Part shown: positions 53,846-63,645 of the stretch, one piece after another | Layout: each line of letters begins with the position of its first letter | How positions within the stretch are numbered: the stretch's first letter is position 1 | Assembly: GCA_026315105.1 (NCBI GenBank) | Contig: CM048744.1 | Location: 369,161,159 to 369,225,158 of the forward strand | Direction: 5' to 3' | Origin: Locusta migratoria | Taxonomy: Eukaryota > Arthropoda > Insecta > Orthoptera > Acrididae | Length of the DNA stretch: 64,000 nt | Program-made: the position numbers and the translations under genes | The notes under the pieces: model-generated | What the model was told of the DNA's origin: nothing | Database searches by the model: none | Seen by the model: only the letters and a program-made list of their open reading frames with translations

Positions 53846-54530
53846 TTACAATTGTATTTCCTTTCATAATTTTGTTTGGGTTGTCTGGGAGAAAAAGTTT
53901 CGTAAAGGTTTTGAAATTTTGTTTTAAGTTTGTTGAAATTCAGTAAGTGGTCTGATTCTAAAATAGAGGATGAATAAAATATCGTCATTCACGGTATTTT
54001 GCGTATCTTATTGTTTATGACGTCATATAATCTGAAATATGTTTCATACTGTGATATAATTTCCAACCCACGTTCAATCGTATATGCGCATACTGTCTAC
54101 AAAATAAGTAGTGAATCGATTTAGTACCAAAGACGTAATAAATTACAGCCCATGCATGATGGCATTGCGTGACGAACGATAAACACAGGTCTGAGTGCAG
54201 GTGAATGTGTTGTCAGCAGAATGACGTCATGGCGACTTAACCACGTTGTTTAGAAGGCGACAGAGGCCGTGTATCGACACTAGTGACCCTCGGAGAGGCT
54301 TAATTCCCCTAGCTTTTTTACGGAGCAGTTAACGGCCACACATATAGCGTACATACGTCTTAATGACATCAAGTAGAGCGCTATGGGGAAACACTATACT
54401 GGCGGCACATTCACCTACGCCCACGCTATATTTATCGTTCGCCACGTTGACATTGTTTATGACGTCATATCCCCTACCCCTTTATGATGTCATATCTCTT
54501 GAACTGTGGTGTCGTGGGTGGCTCGTACCC
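53846..54530 (+). repeat. Modular dispersed repeat (family M), plus strand
   Basis: TTTGGGTTGTCTGGGAGAAA AAGTTTC and TTGTTTATGACGTCATATAA..., GTTCAATCGTATATGCGCAT and GACGTAATAAATTACAGCCC align with 63140-63500. TATGACGTCATAT recurs at 54014, 54452 and 54485, a palindromic CRE-like core. Confidence 0.6.
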
Positions 54531-54683
54531 ACACAGAGATTGTTGCCTCACCGTAAAGAATATGTGCACCACACGTGCTTGAAGTCGGTCCAATAGTGAA
54601 GGAAGAAGGAATGAAGATTAGGGTTTAACGTCTCGTCGAGAGCGTGGTCTTTAGACACGGAGCAGTATAGGAGGAGACGTGGA

Positions 54684-54689
<6 letters not shown>

Positions 54690-54731
<42 letters not shown>

Positions 54732-54745
54732 ACACAAACACACAT
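54690..54745. repeat. (AC)n microsatellite
   Basis: CACA repeat with a few interruptions. Confidence 0.95.
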
Positions 54746-54780
54746 TCATGACTTTGAACATGGCCTGTCTGCAGAAGCAA

Positions 54781-54975
54781 ATGTTCAAATGTTTGTAAAG
54801 TCTATGGGACTTAACTACGGGGTCATCAGTCCCTAAACTTACAAACTACTTATGAACTACTTACGAACTAGGACGGCACAAATATCCATGCCCGAGGGGG
54901 GATTCGAACCCCCGACCGTAGTGGCCTTGCAGATCCTGACTGGAGCGCCTCAGTCCCCTCGGCCACCGCGGCCGG
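54781..54975 (-). mobile_element. SINE1, minus strand
   Basis: Full-length; perfect 16-bp duplication CTGTCTGCAGAAGCAA at 54765-54780 and 54976-54991. The longest perfect duplication seen here, so probably recent. Confidence 0.95.
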
Positions 54976-55055
54976 CTGTCTGCAGAAGCAACTGTTTTAA
55001 CGTTATGCACTGTACTTTCTTTAAAGTAACTGAACTTTATCTAGATTTCGACTAC

Positions 55056-55263
55056 AAAAATTCAAAATGTTCAAATGTTTGTAAATCTATCGGACCAAAC
55101 TGCGGGGTCATCAGTCCGTAGCTTACAAACTACATAAACCTAGATAAACTAACCTAAGGACAACACACACACCCTTGCCCCAGGAAGGACTCGAACCTCC
55201 ACGGCGAGCAACCGCGCGCTCCGCAGCGAGACGCTTTAGACCGCTCGGCTACTCCACCGCGGC
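55056..55263 (-). mobile_element. SINE2, minus strand
   Basis: Full-length; perfect duplication ATTTCGACTAC at 55045-55055 and 55264-55274. It cuts the hammerhead-like motif of the left arm just after its GAAAT. Confidence 0.94.
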
Positions 55264-55300
55264 ATTTCGACTACCACTAAGGGTGTCTTCATCAGAAATA
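55264..55300 (-). ncRNA. Hammerhead-ribozyme-like motif (copy 6), split by SINE2
   Basis: Minus strand: CTGATGA (rc of 55289-55295), a stem II GAC...GTC, GAAA; then across the SINE2, TCTAGA (palindrome) and TA at 55039-55045. Before the insertion it would have had the full layout. Confidence 0.5.
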
Positions 55301-55645
55301 AAACTACAACATGAGACGTTTATATAAAGAGCTATATGCGCGCATGTTGTATAAAGTTAGTTGTAAAAAGTATTAGCTAGTTCTTCTAACAGTCTGAGCA
55401 AAAAAATTAAATAAATACAAGTAAATAAATGGCGTAGCGACTAACTGCTATGTGCTGCCGACATGTCCGCAGAGTTTTGATGCCGCTTCGACCTGCGGGC
55501 ACGTCGGCAGCACATAGCAGTAAGTCGCTACGTGTTTTATTTATTTATTCAGACTGCTAGTTAGAAATAGCAAATGTGTTGTACAACTAACTTTATAAAA
55601 CATGCCCGCATTCAGCCCTAGGTGTAAACGTTGCATGTTGTACTT

Positions 55646-55690
55646 TTATTTCTGATGACGACACCCTTAGTGGTAGTCGAAATCAAGATG
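55646..55690 (+). ncRNA. Hammerhead-ribozyme-like motif (copy 7)
   Basis: CTGATGA (55652-55658), C, stem II GAC...GTC, GAAA (55679-55682), then TCAAGATG, where the palindrome is eroded compared with TCTAGA in copy 6. Right-arm partner of copy 6. Confidence 0.45.
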
Positions 55691-55700
55691 AAGTTTGTAA

Positions 55701-56640
55701 GGATTCTTATAAGTAGGTAAAAATTTAATTTTATTCAATAAGTTATTGACATATTTTTGTGCGAGAGTCTGCGGCGGAGACACTTCAGTTGAGAACGGCT
55801 TGGCAGCTCGCCGACGGTAAGAGCCGTTCTAGTTCCCATGGCCGAGACGCACCGTATGGTGTCACCATGCGACGTTTCTATCGGTACTCACCAGTAAGAA
55901 TTGGGCAATACATAACTCAGGGTAGTAAAAAGGTTTATGGCTGGTCGTATTTGTTCATACGGGTGAGTTATGTATGTCAGCTTCTGTGCCCTAAACAGCT
56001 ACCCAATCTGTTTAAACAAGATCAATAATTAATCTGTAGTTTAACCAGTCTAATAATTTGCAGATGATGACTCGAAAAATATATTTAAACAAACACAAAT
56101 TAAACCTTTGAATAACCAACAAAATGGATTCTAAGGTAACGTTCAGAACAGAAGTATTTTTATATATAAATGGAGTTAGTCTTTTGGACATGAAAATGCA
56201 GAGGTGGTCCTACTTTATACATTGGTAAATAATTGAATATTTCCCCAACTATTGTTCATGAGAGTCACAATAAGTATCACACGCATTCGAGAGTAAAAGT
56301 TCCAAATTAATCCGCGATTAAAGTATTTGTTATAAAACACAGTTTGTAATCACACGATTGATGAATTATTACAGTTCCACAGCCCTACTGCCGTGCAGAG
56401 TTTATCACTTTTCAAGCAGACACTAAGTTCTGCAGTCACTGCCCCGTAAATTTTCTAAGTCTACACTTGCCTATCTCTTCAAATGACAAGTTTGTAACGC
56501 GGCTACAGATCGCCCAGAGTCACACACTATCACCACCGCGTACAAGTTCCTTCCCAAGTGTTCGAAAGCGTGCTCTACCTGCTCCTAAAATTGTATCCTT
56601 CCGCTCATCCTAAGGCCTCATCTTTAATGTACAATTTCCC
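55701..56640. other. Unassigned; GC-rich patch with Inr and donor-like sites
   Basis: At 55785-55825, ACTTCAGTTGAG holds an arthropod-type initiator TCAGT, and GACGGTAAGAG is donor-like 28 bp later. An 89-codon frame (55759-56028) has no motif. Too little to call a gene. Confidence 0.3.
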
Positions 56641-56783
56641 TTCCAAAATATTATACATTTGAATATGACAGAATTAAATGCTTTGACCACCTCCCTACAA
56701 ATGTTGTTTACGTTTAACAAACAAATACATGTTTATAGTTTTCAAAATGACAAGCCAAGATCGCACACTAACAATTTATTAAA

Positions 56784-56825
56784 TGACGACCGGTTTCGGT
56801 CCACTGTGTCACCATCATCTGGTCA
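56784..56825 (-). ncRNA. Hammerhead-ribozyme-like motif (copy 8)
   Basis: Minus strand: TGAC, CAGATGA (core with U4 changed to A), stem II GGT...ACC, GAAA (56794-56797), the palindrome CCGG, UC, then GTCA, which pairs perfectly with TGAC. Everything but U4 fits, so it is probably an inactive descendant. Confidence 0.5.
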
Positions 56826-56879
56826 CATACGTGTCATAAGCTGGTAACAAGTGCAACATTGCACTTAGTCACTATATAA

Positions 56880-57295
56880 AAAATACATCAGTTAAAAACA
56901 TGACAGCTTACAAAATACTGACAGCGGATGGTTGGCCGCCTTATCTATAGTGTGAATGGACAGGGCCGCCGCTCAGTCTGATTAGCCAGTCAGTGTGCAG
57001 ACGGCAGTGAGTCGTGTGCTACATTGGGTGGGTGTGCGCGGTTCGAGTAGCGGGTTGTCCCGTGGCGAGGGGTGTTCTGCGGGCCGCTGGCTGCGGGTGA
57101 GATAAGGCGGCGGTCAACGAACCCTGAGTCAGCCGGACTCACGGCACAACACGATTACCAGCACGACGCCCCCTCCCCACACATAGCCTACTGCCACCAA
57201 CTCACCCGCGAGGCGAGGCTCCTTTCTAAACTCTAACAGAATCTACTCTGGACAAAACGATTGGGGGATCATTTGAGATACGAAAGTTGCAACTT
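56880..57295. other. GC-rich stretch without gene
   Basis: GTGGCGAGGGGTGTTCTGCG and similar blocks; no frames of note. Confidence 0.4.
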
Positions 57296-57299
57296 AACC

Positions 57300-57640
57300 C
57301 TACACTGCATGAATTTTTATTTTGGCGCAATATATATATATATATAGTAGAAAATGCTCACCTATGCACATCAGTGGTCCAAAGAAAACCCACATACCGT
57401 TGTGGAGAGACATTTTCGAGACCGCTTCTCTGTAGATGTGTCGTGCGGTTTGATAGTTGATGGGGCCTGTCGCGTTTCCCCATCGCCTCACACTACGCCG
57501 TTATCTGCAGTTTCTGGAAAATAAGCCTGCAGCGTTAGTGAAAGAGACTCCTTTGGCTACAAGACTGTGTATGTTCTTCCACCATGATGCGTCTCCCTGA
57601 CCATTCTAGTCGTCACGTGCGTATCACGCAAGCCTAATGT
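57300..57640 (+). pseudogene. Mariner-like transposase fragment with (TA)n
   Basis: After TTTTATTTTGGCGCAATATA at 57316, the plus strand reads KENPHTVVERHFRDRFSVDV and GLIVDGAC, then LQFLENKPAALVKETPLATR and LCMFFHHDASP (second Asp block), with frameshifts. It follows the ENPH...HRFSVNVW.G..GD and L...P..TR..M.F.HDGAP pattern of DD41D-type transposases. The 5' motif recurs inside the large mariner near 44200. Confidence 0.65.
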
Positions 57641-57953
57641 GATTACGTAGAGTTTCCCGGCGTATTAACTGTTGATATTCTTATCGGGTTTCCAGCCGGG
57701 TCGTCATCTGGACACAATAGTCTGCGTACCACCTGGCCGCCATCTTTAGGTGAGAGTTCTGATACTGAGTCTAGCAGGAAACTCAAGTCTTACTTACTTT
57801 TTTTTAACCTTTCATTCCCAAAACTTAGGGGGAAGGGCGGGCTGGTTGAGAGCTCGCAGGCTTTTTGCGGCTTAAGTTCTAGAGATTTTTCCTTTAGTAC
57901 ATTTCTTTTAAGCTTTACATTTGATCTTAAAAAGTTTTATCGCTTACAATGTG

Positions 57954-57990
<37 letters not shown>

Positions 57991-58113
57991 GTGTGTGTGT
58001 AAATATAAACAACCTAGTTGGTTATGTTCGGCGAACTATTGACATACGTTGAGACAGGTGTCCCGGAGGTAAGTGAAGAAGATATGGCTTGAAATTAATT
58101 CTTTCATGGATTC
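57641..58113. other. No gene; (AT)n microsatellite
   Basis: A TATATA tract at about 57957-57986 followed by GTGTGTGTGT. Otherwise nothing recognised. Confidence 0.5.
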
Positions 58114-58125
58114 ATTTATTATCCA

Positions 58126-58323
58126 AATGTTCAAATGTTTGTTAAGCTTATGGGACTTAACTACGGGGTCATCAGTCCCTAAGCTTACAAACTACTTATG
58201 AACTAGGTTACACTAAGGACGGCACAAATATTCATGCCCGAGGAGGGATTCGAACACCCGACCGTAGTGGCCGTGCAGACCGTGACTAGAGCGCCTCAGT
58301 CCCCTCGGCCACAGCGGCCGGCT
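58126..58323 (-). mobile_element. SINE1, minus strand
   Basis: Full-length; perfect duplication ATTTATTATCCA at 58114-58125 and 58324-58335. Confidence 0.93.
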
Positions 58324-59208
58324 ATTTATTATCCATTTGCATCTTTATTTAGGGTGGAGAGGTCTCCCCCCTAAATTAAGATGAAAATTTAGAGATTGGA
58401 ATTTTGTAGTAGATTTATCATTTCCTGTTCTAAGTCTTCATAGACGTGTTTGGGTTGTGTGCAATGGTTAGGGGGTGGGGGATATATGTATTTTTGTTTG
58501 GGTTTGGTGTTTATTCTTGGTTTATTTGTGAGTATTGGCGTCATGTCTGGTCGGTTACGTATAATACGTCGTCCACATCTGGCACGAAGTTGAGTGAGTC
58601 GAGTTTGAAGTGGGAGTAGTTTTGCTGCAGTGTACACTTCGGCTCTATGTGTTATCTAGGGAAGTTTAAGTATGCTCCTTACTAATTTTCTTTCGGTTGC
58701 ATAGAATTTTTTAGTGCACATTTCGTCATTCCTGCTAATGGAGCTGCAGCATATTCTATGGCAGGTCTTACGTACGTTTTGTATGTGTTGATTGCGGTAG
58801 TGTTGCTGCAGTCGTGGAAATGTCTTTGTACTAGTCTTAATTAGTCGTTGTATTTTCCGAACTTTGTCAAGTGTATGTCGTAATTGGGTTTTCCAGTTGA
58901 GGTATTTGTCAAAGTAAACTCCAGGGTATTTTATAATGTCTGATGGAGTAAGTCTCGTTTTCTGAAGGTTAAGGTTGAGGTTTTGGGATTTTGCGTTCGT
59001 GTCCTACTAAGATTTCTGTATTGAAATATGATGCTTTGTGTATTGTTGGATCAGATTCTTCATTTCTCCATCCAGGTCTCTAGTCTGTTGAGGAATACAG
59101 TAGCATTTCTTTGTACGATTCGTTGTCGCGGTTGAGCACCACTAAGCTGTGTCTTCTGCGTATATGGAAAGGTTTTCGAATGGTCTATTAGTAGTGGGTA
59201 TATCTATA

Positions 59209-59421
59209 GCGTCCGCAGCGGTTAGCCGTGCGCATTGGTGCGCTGTGCTACGGAACGCGCGGCCATTCGCCGTCGGGGGTGCGAGTCCCTTCCCCCTCGC
59301 CCCCGGGCATGGGTGTTAGTTTTGTCCTTAGGTTATTTTACCTTAGTTTAAGTGGTTTGTAAGCTACGGACTAATAACCCAGCAGTTATATCGGATTGAT
59401 TTAAAAACATTTCAACATTTG
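59209..59421 (+). mobile_element. SINE2, plus strand
   Basis: Head GTCCGCAGCGGTTAGCCGTG, B-box region GGGGGTGCGAGTCCC and tail AACATTTCAACATTTGA. ATATCT.TAG occurs on both sides (59199-59208, 59422-59431), a duplication with one mismatch. Confidence 0.85.
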
Positions 59422-59499
59422 AAATATCTGTAGTGTATAGGGTGTAGAGCAGGGAAGATAGAATGCGCCCCCCCCCCCCCTGCTATTCCTGCTATTCGC

Positions 59500-59780
59500 A
59501 GTAAAGACGTAGTGAATTACAATATCATGCTTATTAGGGTAAATTTTCATGAATTTCATCGTTTTTGACGTCATAGCACCTGAACTATGTGTCGTAATAC
59601 GATATTCTTTGTAAGTTACATCCAGTGGTGTATATGTAACATGTCTGCAAAATACGTCGCGAATAGAGTTGATAGAAAAGACGTAATAAATTAAAACGTC
59701 ATGCTTGGTGAGGCGGTTTTTCATGAACCTGATTATTCATGACTCCGTATCCCATGAACTGTGTGTCGTACTATGATAAA
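59500..59780 (+). repeat. Modular dispersed repeat (family M)
   Basis: GTAAAGACGTAGTGAATTAC, TTTGACGTCATAGCACCTGA, ACATCCAGTGGTGTATATGT and GTCGCGAATAGAGTTG match 62880-63050 almost base for base. The CCTGAACTATGTG (59579) and CATGAACTGTGTG (59754) modules are about 170 bp apart. Confidence 0.85.
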
Positions 59781-59823
59781 ATTACATAACTTTGTGTATG
59801 CTTTACAAGTTTATTTTTATTTA

Positions 59824-59862
59824 GTTACCAGGTTTTCCCCTTAAAAGGACATCTTCAGACTT
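59824..59862 (-). ncRNA. Hammerhead-ribozyme-like motif (copy 9)
   Basis: Minus strand: AGT, CTGAAGA (rc of 59852-59858), stem II CCTT...AAGG, GAAA (59834-59837), ACCTGG, UA, then ACT, which pairs with AGT. Stem III is short and imperfect. Confidence 0.45.
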
Positions 59863-59948
59863 TAAAGGCAGTGAAAATGCCCTTATTTACCTTTGCTTTA
59901 AGGTTTTTGGGTTACATACTGACATCCGTATCTGTGTACTCAATAAAA

Positions 59949-60119
59949 TGTTCGAATGTTCAAATGTTTGTAAATCTATCGGACCAAACTGCGTGGTCAT
60001 CAGTCCGTAGCTTACGAACTACGTAAACTAACCTACGTGCAACACACACCCATGTCACAGGAAGGACTCGAACCTCCGACGGCGAGGCGTCTTAGACCGC
60101 TCGGCTACTCCAGCGCGGC
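59949..60119 (-). mobile_element. SINE2, minus strand, in a family F MITE
   Basis: TACTCAAT.AAAA at 59937-59948 and 60120-60131 flank it. The tRNA head is internally deleted (about 30 bp shorter than other copies). The flanking ATCTGTGTACTCAATAAAA and ATCGGACACATGTTGTATGG are family F MITE sequence. Confidence 0.87.
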
Positions 60120-60722
60120 TACTCAATGAAAATCGGACACATGTTGTATGGTTTTTGTATCGAATTCGTGTATAATATCACCACCCAAAATATTAACTAT
60201 TCCAAGACTGAGAATTTTCAGCTATCAGTCGATCTTTTTTAAAATTCTTTATTGGTAAATCATGATTTTGGCCAGTAACTGACCGTTATTAATGCTAAAA
60301 AGTACAAGAGAAACACATTGTAGTGTATGTGGTGTAGAGAAGGGAAGATAGAATGCACCCCCCCCCCCTCCCTGCTATTCCTGCTTGCGGGGGGTGAAAG
60401 GTTCAGAGATGGAACTGTTGACGTGAACACTGCAGCATCTGTCTGTTAGTAAAGTTTGAGTCATAGTGCTTAGGATGGGATGCCAATGTTTATAAGTTTG
60501 TATAATAGCCCCTCGTGCCAGATTTTGTGAAAGGCTCTCTCAACGTCTAGGAAGACTCTTAGGTGCAACGTTAATTGCTTCAGTTGAGCCAGTCGTCAGT
60601 TTGAGTGGTGGGTCATTTGTGGATCGAAGTCGCCTGCGTAATCGCCGGCCTTACGTACGCCGTCAAGTGCTAACAGCGCGCGCGCCACCGAGTCGTGGCT
60701 GCGCCCCTAACGAAAATCAAAA

Positions 60723-60989
60723 ATATTCAAATGTTTGTAAATCTATCGGACCAAACTGCGTGCTCATCAGTCCATAGCTTACAAACTACTTAAACCTAGG
60801 TAAACTAACCTAAGGACAGCACACACACCCATGCCCCAGGGAGGACATGAACCTCCGACGGCGAGCAACCGCGCGCTCAACAGCGAAGCGCCTTAGACCG
60901 TTCAGCTACTCCAACGCGGCTACTCCACGGGGAGCAACGGCGCGCTCCGCAGCGAGACGCTTTAGACCACTCGGCTACTCCACCGCGAT
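60723..60989 (-). mobile_element. SINE2, minus strand, with duplicated tRNA head
   Basis: A normal SINE2 to 60920, then a second head copy (CTACTCCACGGGGAGCAACG, CGCGCTCCGCAGCGAGACGC, CGGCTACTCCACCGCG). CGCCCCTA.CG flanks the whole unit at 60712-60722 and 60990-61000, so it inserted as one dimeric-headed element. Confidence 0.87.
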
Positions 60990-61210
60990 CGCCCCTATCG
61001 CAAGTGCTCGTTGCAGCACCTCAGTGGGGAAAACTGGGAGGAACGATATATCGAATTACATGCGCTGTCTCGTACAGGTGGAAAAAAGAGTGCGTTGTTT
61101 TTTTTTAAATTAGACAAAACCGGATTCCATACGTTACATAGAGGGAAACCCTTGTCTCGACTTATCAAACCGTCCGCCAACCTAATCTCAATCGACTCCT
61201 TTATAACACA

Positions 61211-62640
61211 CTAGCTTTTACCCGCGGCTTCGTTCGCGTTGATTTCCTTGCATAAGTGTCCTACGGTCGGGGGTTCGAATCCCCCCTCGGGAATGGATAT
61301 TTGTGCCGTCCTAGTTCGTAAGTAGTTCATAAGTAGTTTGTAAGTTTAGGGACTGATGACCCCGTAGTTAAGTCCCATAAGCTTAACAAACATTTGAACA
61401 TTTGCATAAGTGTCAAAGAAAATCGAAGGAAAATAATGTCGCAACTTTGTTCTTAAATTAAGACCAGGATCATCAGGATAAAATAAAATATTCAAATTTT
61501 CCGGTTTAAATGTTACCGCGCCTAAAATGACGGTAAATATTGTTCTTTATCGAGATGAATATACAGATATTATTAAATACGAAAAGAAACTCTGTTTATT
61601 GCTTCGTAAGTAAAACGGTGACTGAACACGCTATACGTTGCACAACTTATAAATTATGCAGGATTCAAATGTCACTGAAATCGGTGCGGCGGTTTGAAGA
61701 CTTTGACGTCTTGTGTAAGCATTAAATTCATTATGTTGAATGGTATTACGTACAACATATCAACCATTGAAAGTATTTTTAAATGCGATAAATTTCAAAC
61801 GTCTAAGAATAAATAGCTTTTCCAAGGAGTCTTCAAGCGTATCAAAAGCTATAACAGAAACCTTGATGCTTGGCTGTTCCATAGGGTAAGGTGATACAAT
61901 TTCGATAACTTCGGACAAATGTTATTGTAACTGGAAATATATTGAGAAAAGATGTAATTTTAATTATAGCACTTGTTCTTGGTTGTTTAACTAATATGTA
62001 ACACAAATATTAGGCAATTACAAATGACGGTATAGACACACAAATAAGTTACAGAATTGAGAAGAATCGATCGAAAATGTACCACACTAGATACAATTGT
62101 GATCACTTCCTAGTAGAATTTTGACTTAGGGCATCTTCCACATAAAAAGCACTTTTTCCGTCAGACAACAACGCATACTTCGTTGTACCAAACATTGCAT
62201 TTTCGGTAGAGAATCTAGTCACCCTTAAATAGAAAATTTATTAGAGCTCGTTAGACTAAGTAGCTTCACTTACCTCCTAACGTGAAAAAAATTCTCTATC
62301 CTTAGCACAAAGTGGTATATTCTTGGAAAAGACAGGAGGAGCTGTAGAAACCTGCTACGCTACAATGCCACACAACGAGACATTACGAGATTGACAAATG
62401 GCGCGAAAATTTATGTTGATCAGAATTGTACCTATATCGAATTGGTACCACCTTACCCTATTTCGAGTTATATACTTAAAATCAACAAATATATCGAATT
62501 GCACAATTTCTAAAGTAGCCTATGTTCTTCTTCAGCGCTCAAGCTGACTCCATACCAACTTTAATAATATCGGTTAAGCGGTTGTGAAAGTTGTGACAGA
62601 GAGAGCTTGTTTCACATTTACAATATTATATGATGTATCT
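61211..62640 (-). repeat. Dispersed repeat (family D), inverted copy, with SINE1
   Basis: Begins CTAGCTTTTACCCGCGGCTT and ends near 62630 with the inverse of ATATTGTAAATGTGAAACAA-type sequence. It holds a SINE1 and about 1.2 kb of AT-rich DNA without genes. Longer than the 650-bp copy at 53195; the extra part may be original or another insertion. Confidence 0.6.
61261..61401 (+). mobile_element. SINE1, plus strand, 5' truncated
   Basis: Begins at CTACGGTCGGGGGTTCGAAT, without the A-box head, and ends AACATTTGAACA. Perfect duplication TTGCATAAGTGTC at 61248-61260 and 61402-61414, so truncation happened at insertion and was not a later deletion. Confidence 0.93.
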
Positions 62641-62719
62641 GCTGATCAATGTGTGTAGCTCCTTGCAGTGGTATATTTGGATATTGCTTGCGGAATGTGC
62701 TGCGAACAGAGTAATAAAG

Positions 62720-63645
62720 ATTTAACGAAATATCAAACATAAAGCAGTACCTATTTACGGATGTCACGTTTATGAAGCAATATCTCCTGAATTGTTTCCT
62801 ACAAAAACATTATTTACTAGGATCGTAGAGTGGAATATTAGGAAACTGCCTGCGAAATGTGTTGTAAATGGATTTAGTAGTAAAGACGTAGTAAATTACA
62901 ATATCATGCTTATTGGGGTAAATTTTCATGAATTTCTCGTCTTTGACGTCATAGCACCTGAACTATCAGTCGTAATATGATATTCTTTGTACGTTACATC
63001 CAGTGGTGTATATGTAACATGTCTGCAAAATACGTCGCGAATAGAGTTGGTAGAAAAGACGTAATAAATGAAAACTTCATGCTTGATGAGGCGGTTTTTC
63101 ATGAACCTGATTGTTCCATATCTCATGAACTGTGTGTCGTACGATGAAAAAATTCGAACGTACGTTCAATGGTATGTGTATAATACTGTCTGTATCATTT
63201 CTCGCGAATACAATTAATAGTGTACGAGTAATAAATTGTAACGTCATGCCAAATGCCGTGATTTTACTGCATGAACGCCGACAAAGTAGTAAACGACAAA
63301 CGTTTTTCCTTTCATCATTTTGCTGGGGTTGTCAACGAGGAAAAGTTTCCTAAAGGTTTGAAATTATGTTTACAGTTTGTTGCAAGTTCGCTAAGTGCTC
63401 TCCTTCTCAAATAGTGGACTGATAAAATCAAGTACCGCAATACGGGGAAGTTTTCATTGTTTATGACGTCACATCTCCTGAACTATCGGCCCTATCGCAA
63501 AATAGTTTCTTAGGTGACGTCTTCTACCTATAAACTACATTCCTGCCAAATTTTAGCTTTATAGGTGAAGTAGGTTTCGAGATTTCATGTTTAGTCAGTG
63601 AGTGAGTGAATGAGTGACCTTTTGCTTTTATATAGATAGATTTCC
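62720..63645 (-). repeat. Family M array of about 170-bp modules
   Basis: CCTGAATTGT (62786), CCTGAACTAT (62957), CATGAACTGT (63124) and CCTGAACTAT (63477, two modules on) mark successive modules. Each has a GACGTAATAAATT-like block and a CTGTCTGCAAAAT-like block. The right end is AGTGAGTGAGTGAATGAGTG then TATATAGATAGA. It abuts, and probably interrupts, PLE copy C. Confidence 0.75.

Larger units (their letters stand above)
55010..55700. repeat. PLE-type inverted repeat pair, split by SINE2
   Basis: Left arm 55010-55055 plus 55264-55470, right arm 55480-55700, inverted. Shared: AACTTTATCT or AACTTCATCT ends, GTAGTCGAAAT, CACCCTTAGTGGTAG, TTTCTGATGA, CAACATG, ACTAACTTTATA and AACTGCTATGTGCTGCCGAC. 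The arms meet near 55475. A hammerhead-like motif lies at both outer ends. No PLE coding sequence lies between. Confidence 0.83.
59431..60385. repeat. 64-bp direct duplication enclosing a mosaic of repeats
   Basis: 59431-59495 (TAGTGTATAGGGTGTAGAGC...GAATGC, a C run, TGCTATTCCTGCT) is repeated with a few changes at 60321-60385. Between the two are a family M segment (59500-59780), a PLE-like terminus, a SINE2 and a family F MITE end. Confidence 0.85.
58380..60660 (-). pseudogene. Jockey-like LINE RT, minus strand, heavily interrupted
   Basis: From the right: FLDVERAFDKVWHEGLLYKL-like sequence at 60560-60500 (box A, frameshifted), INIGIPS; then the QG...LYTLYTSDIP region at 59495-59430. After a SINE2: TTNRPFENLSIYAEDTA (box C, YADD as YAED, 59200-59150), NPKTSTLTFRKRDLL, YKTYVRPAIEYAAAPLAGMT, ending near 58380. 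The order and motifs fit Jockey. Stops, frameshifts, a SINE2 and an 825-bp foreign block (59496-60320) break it. Confidence 0.75.

Noticed and set aside
54548..54745. Cys/Val-rich minus-strand protein
   Set aside because: Translated (AC)n microsatellite.
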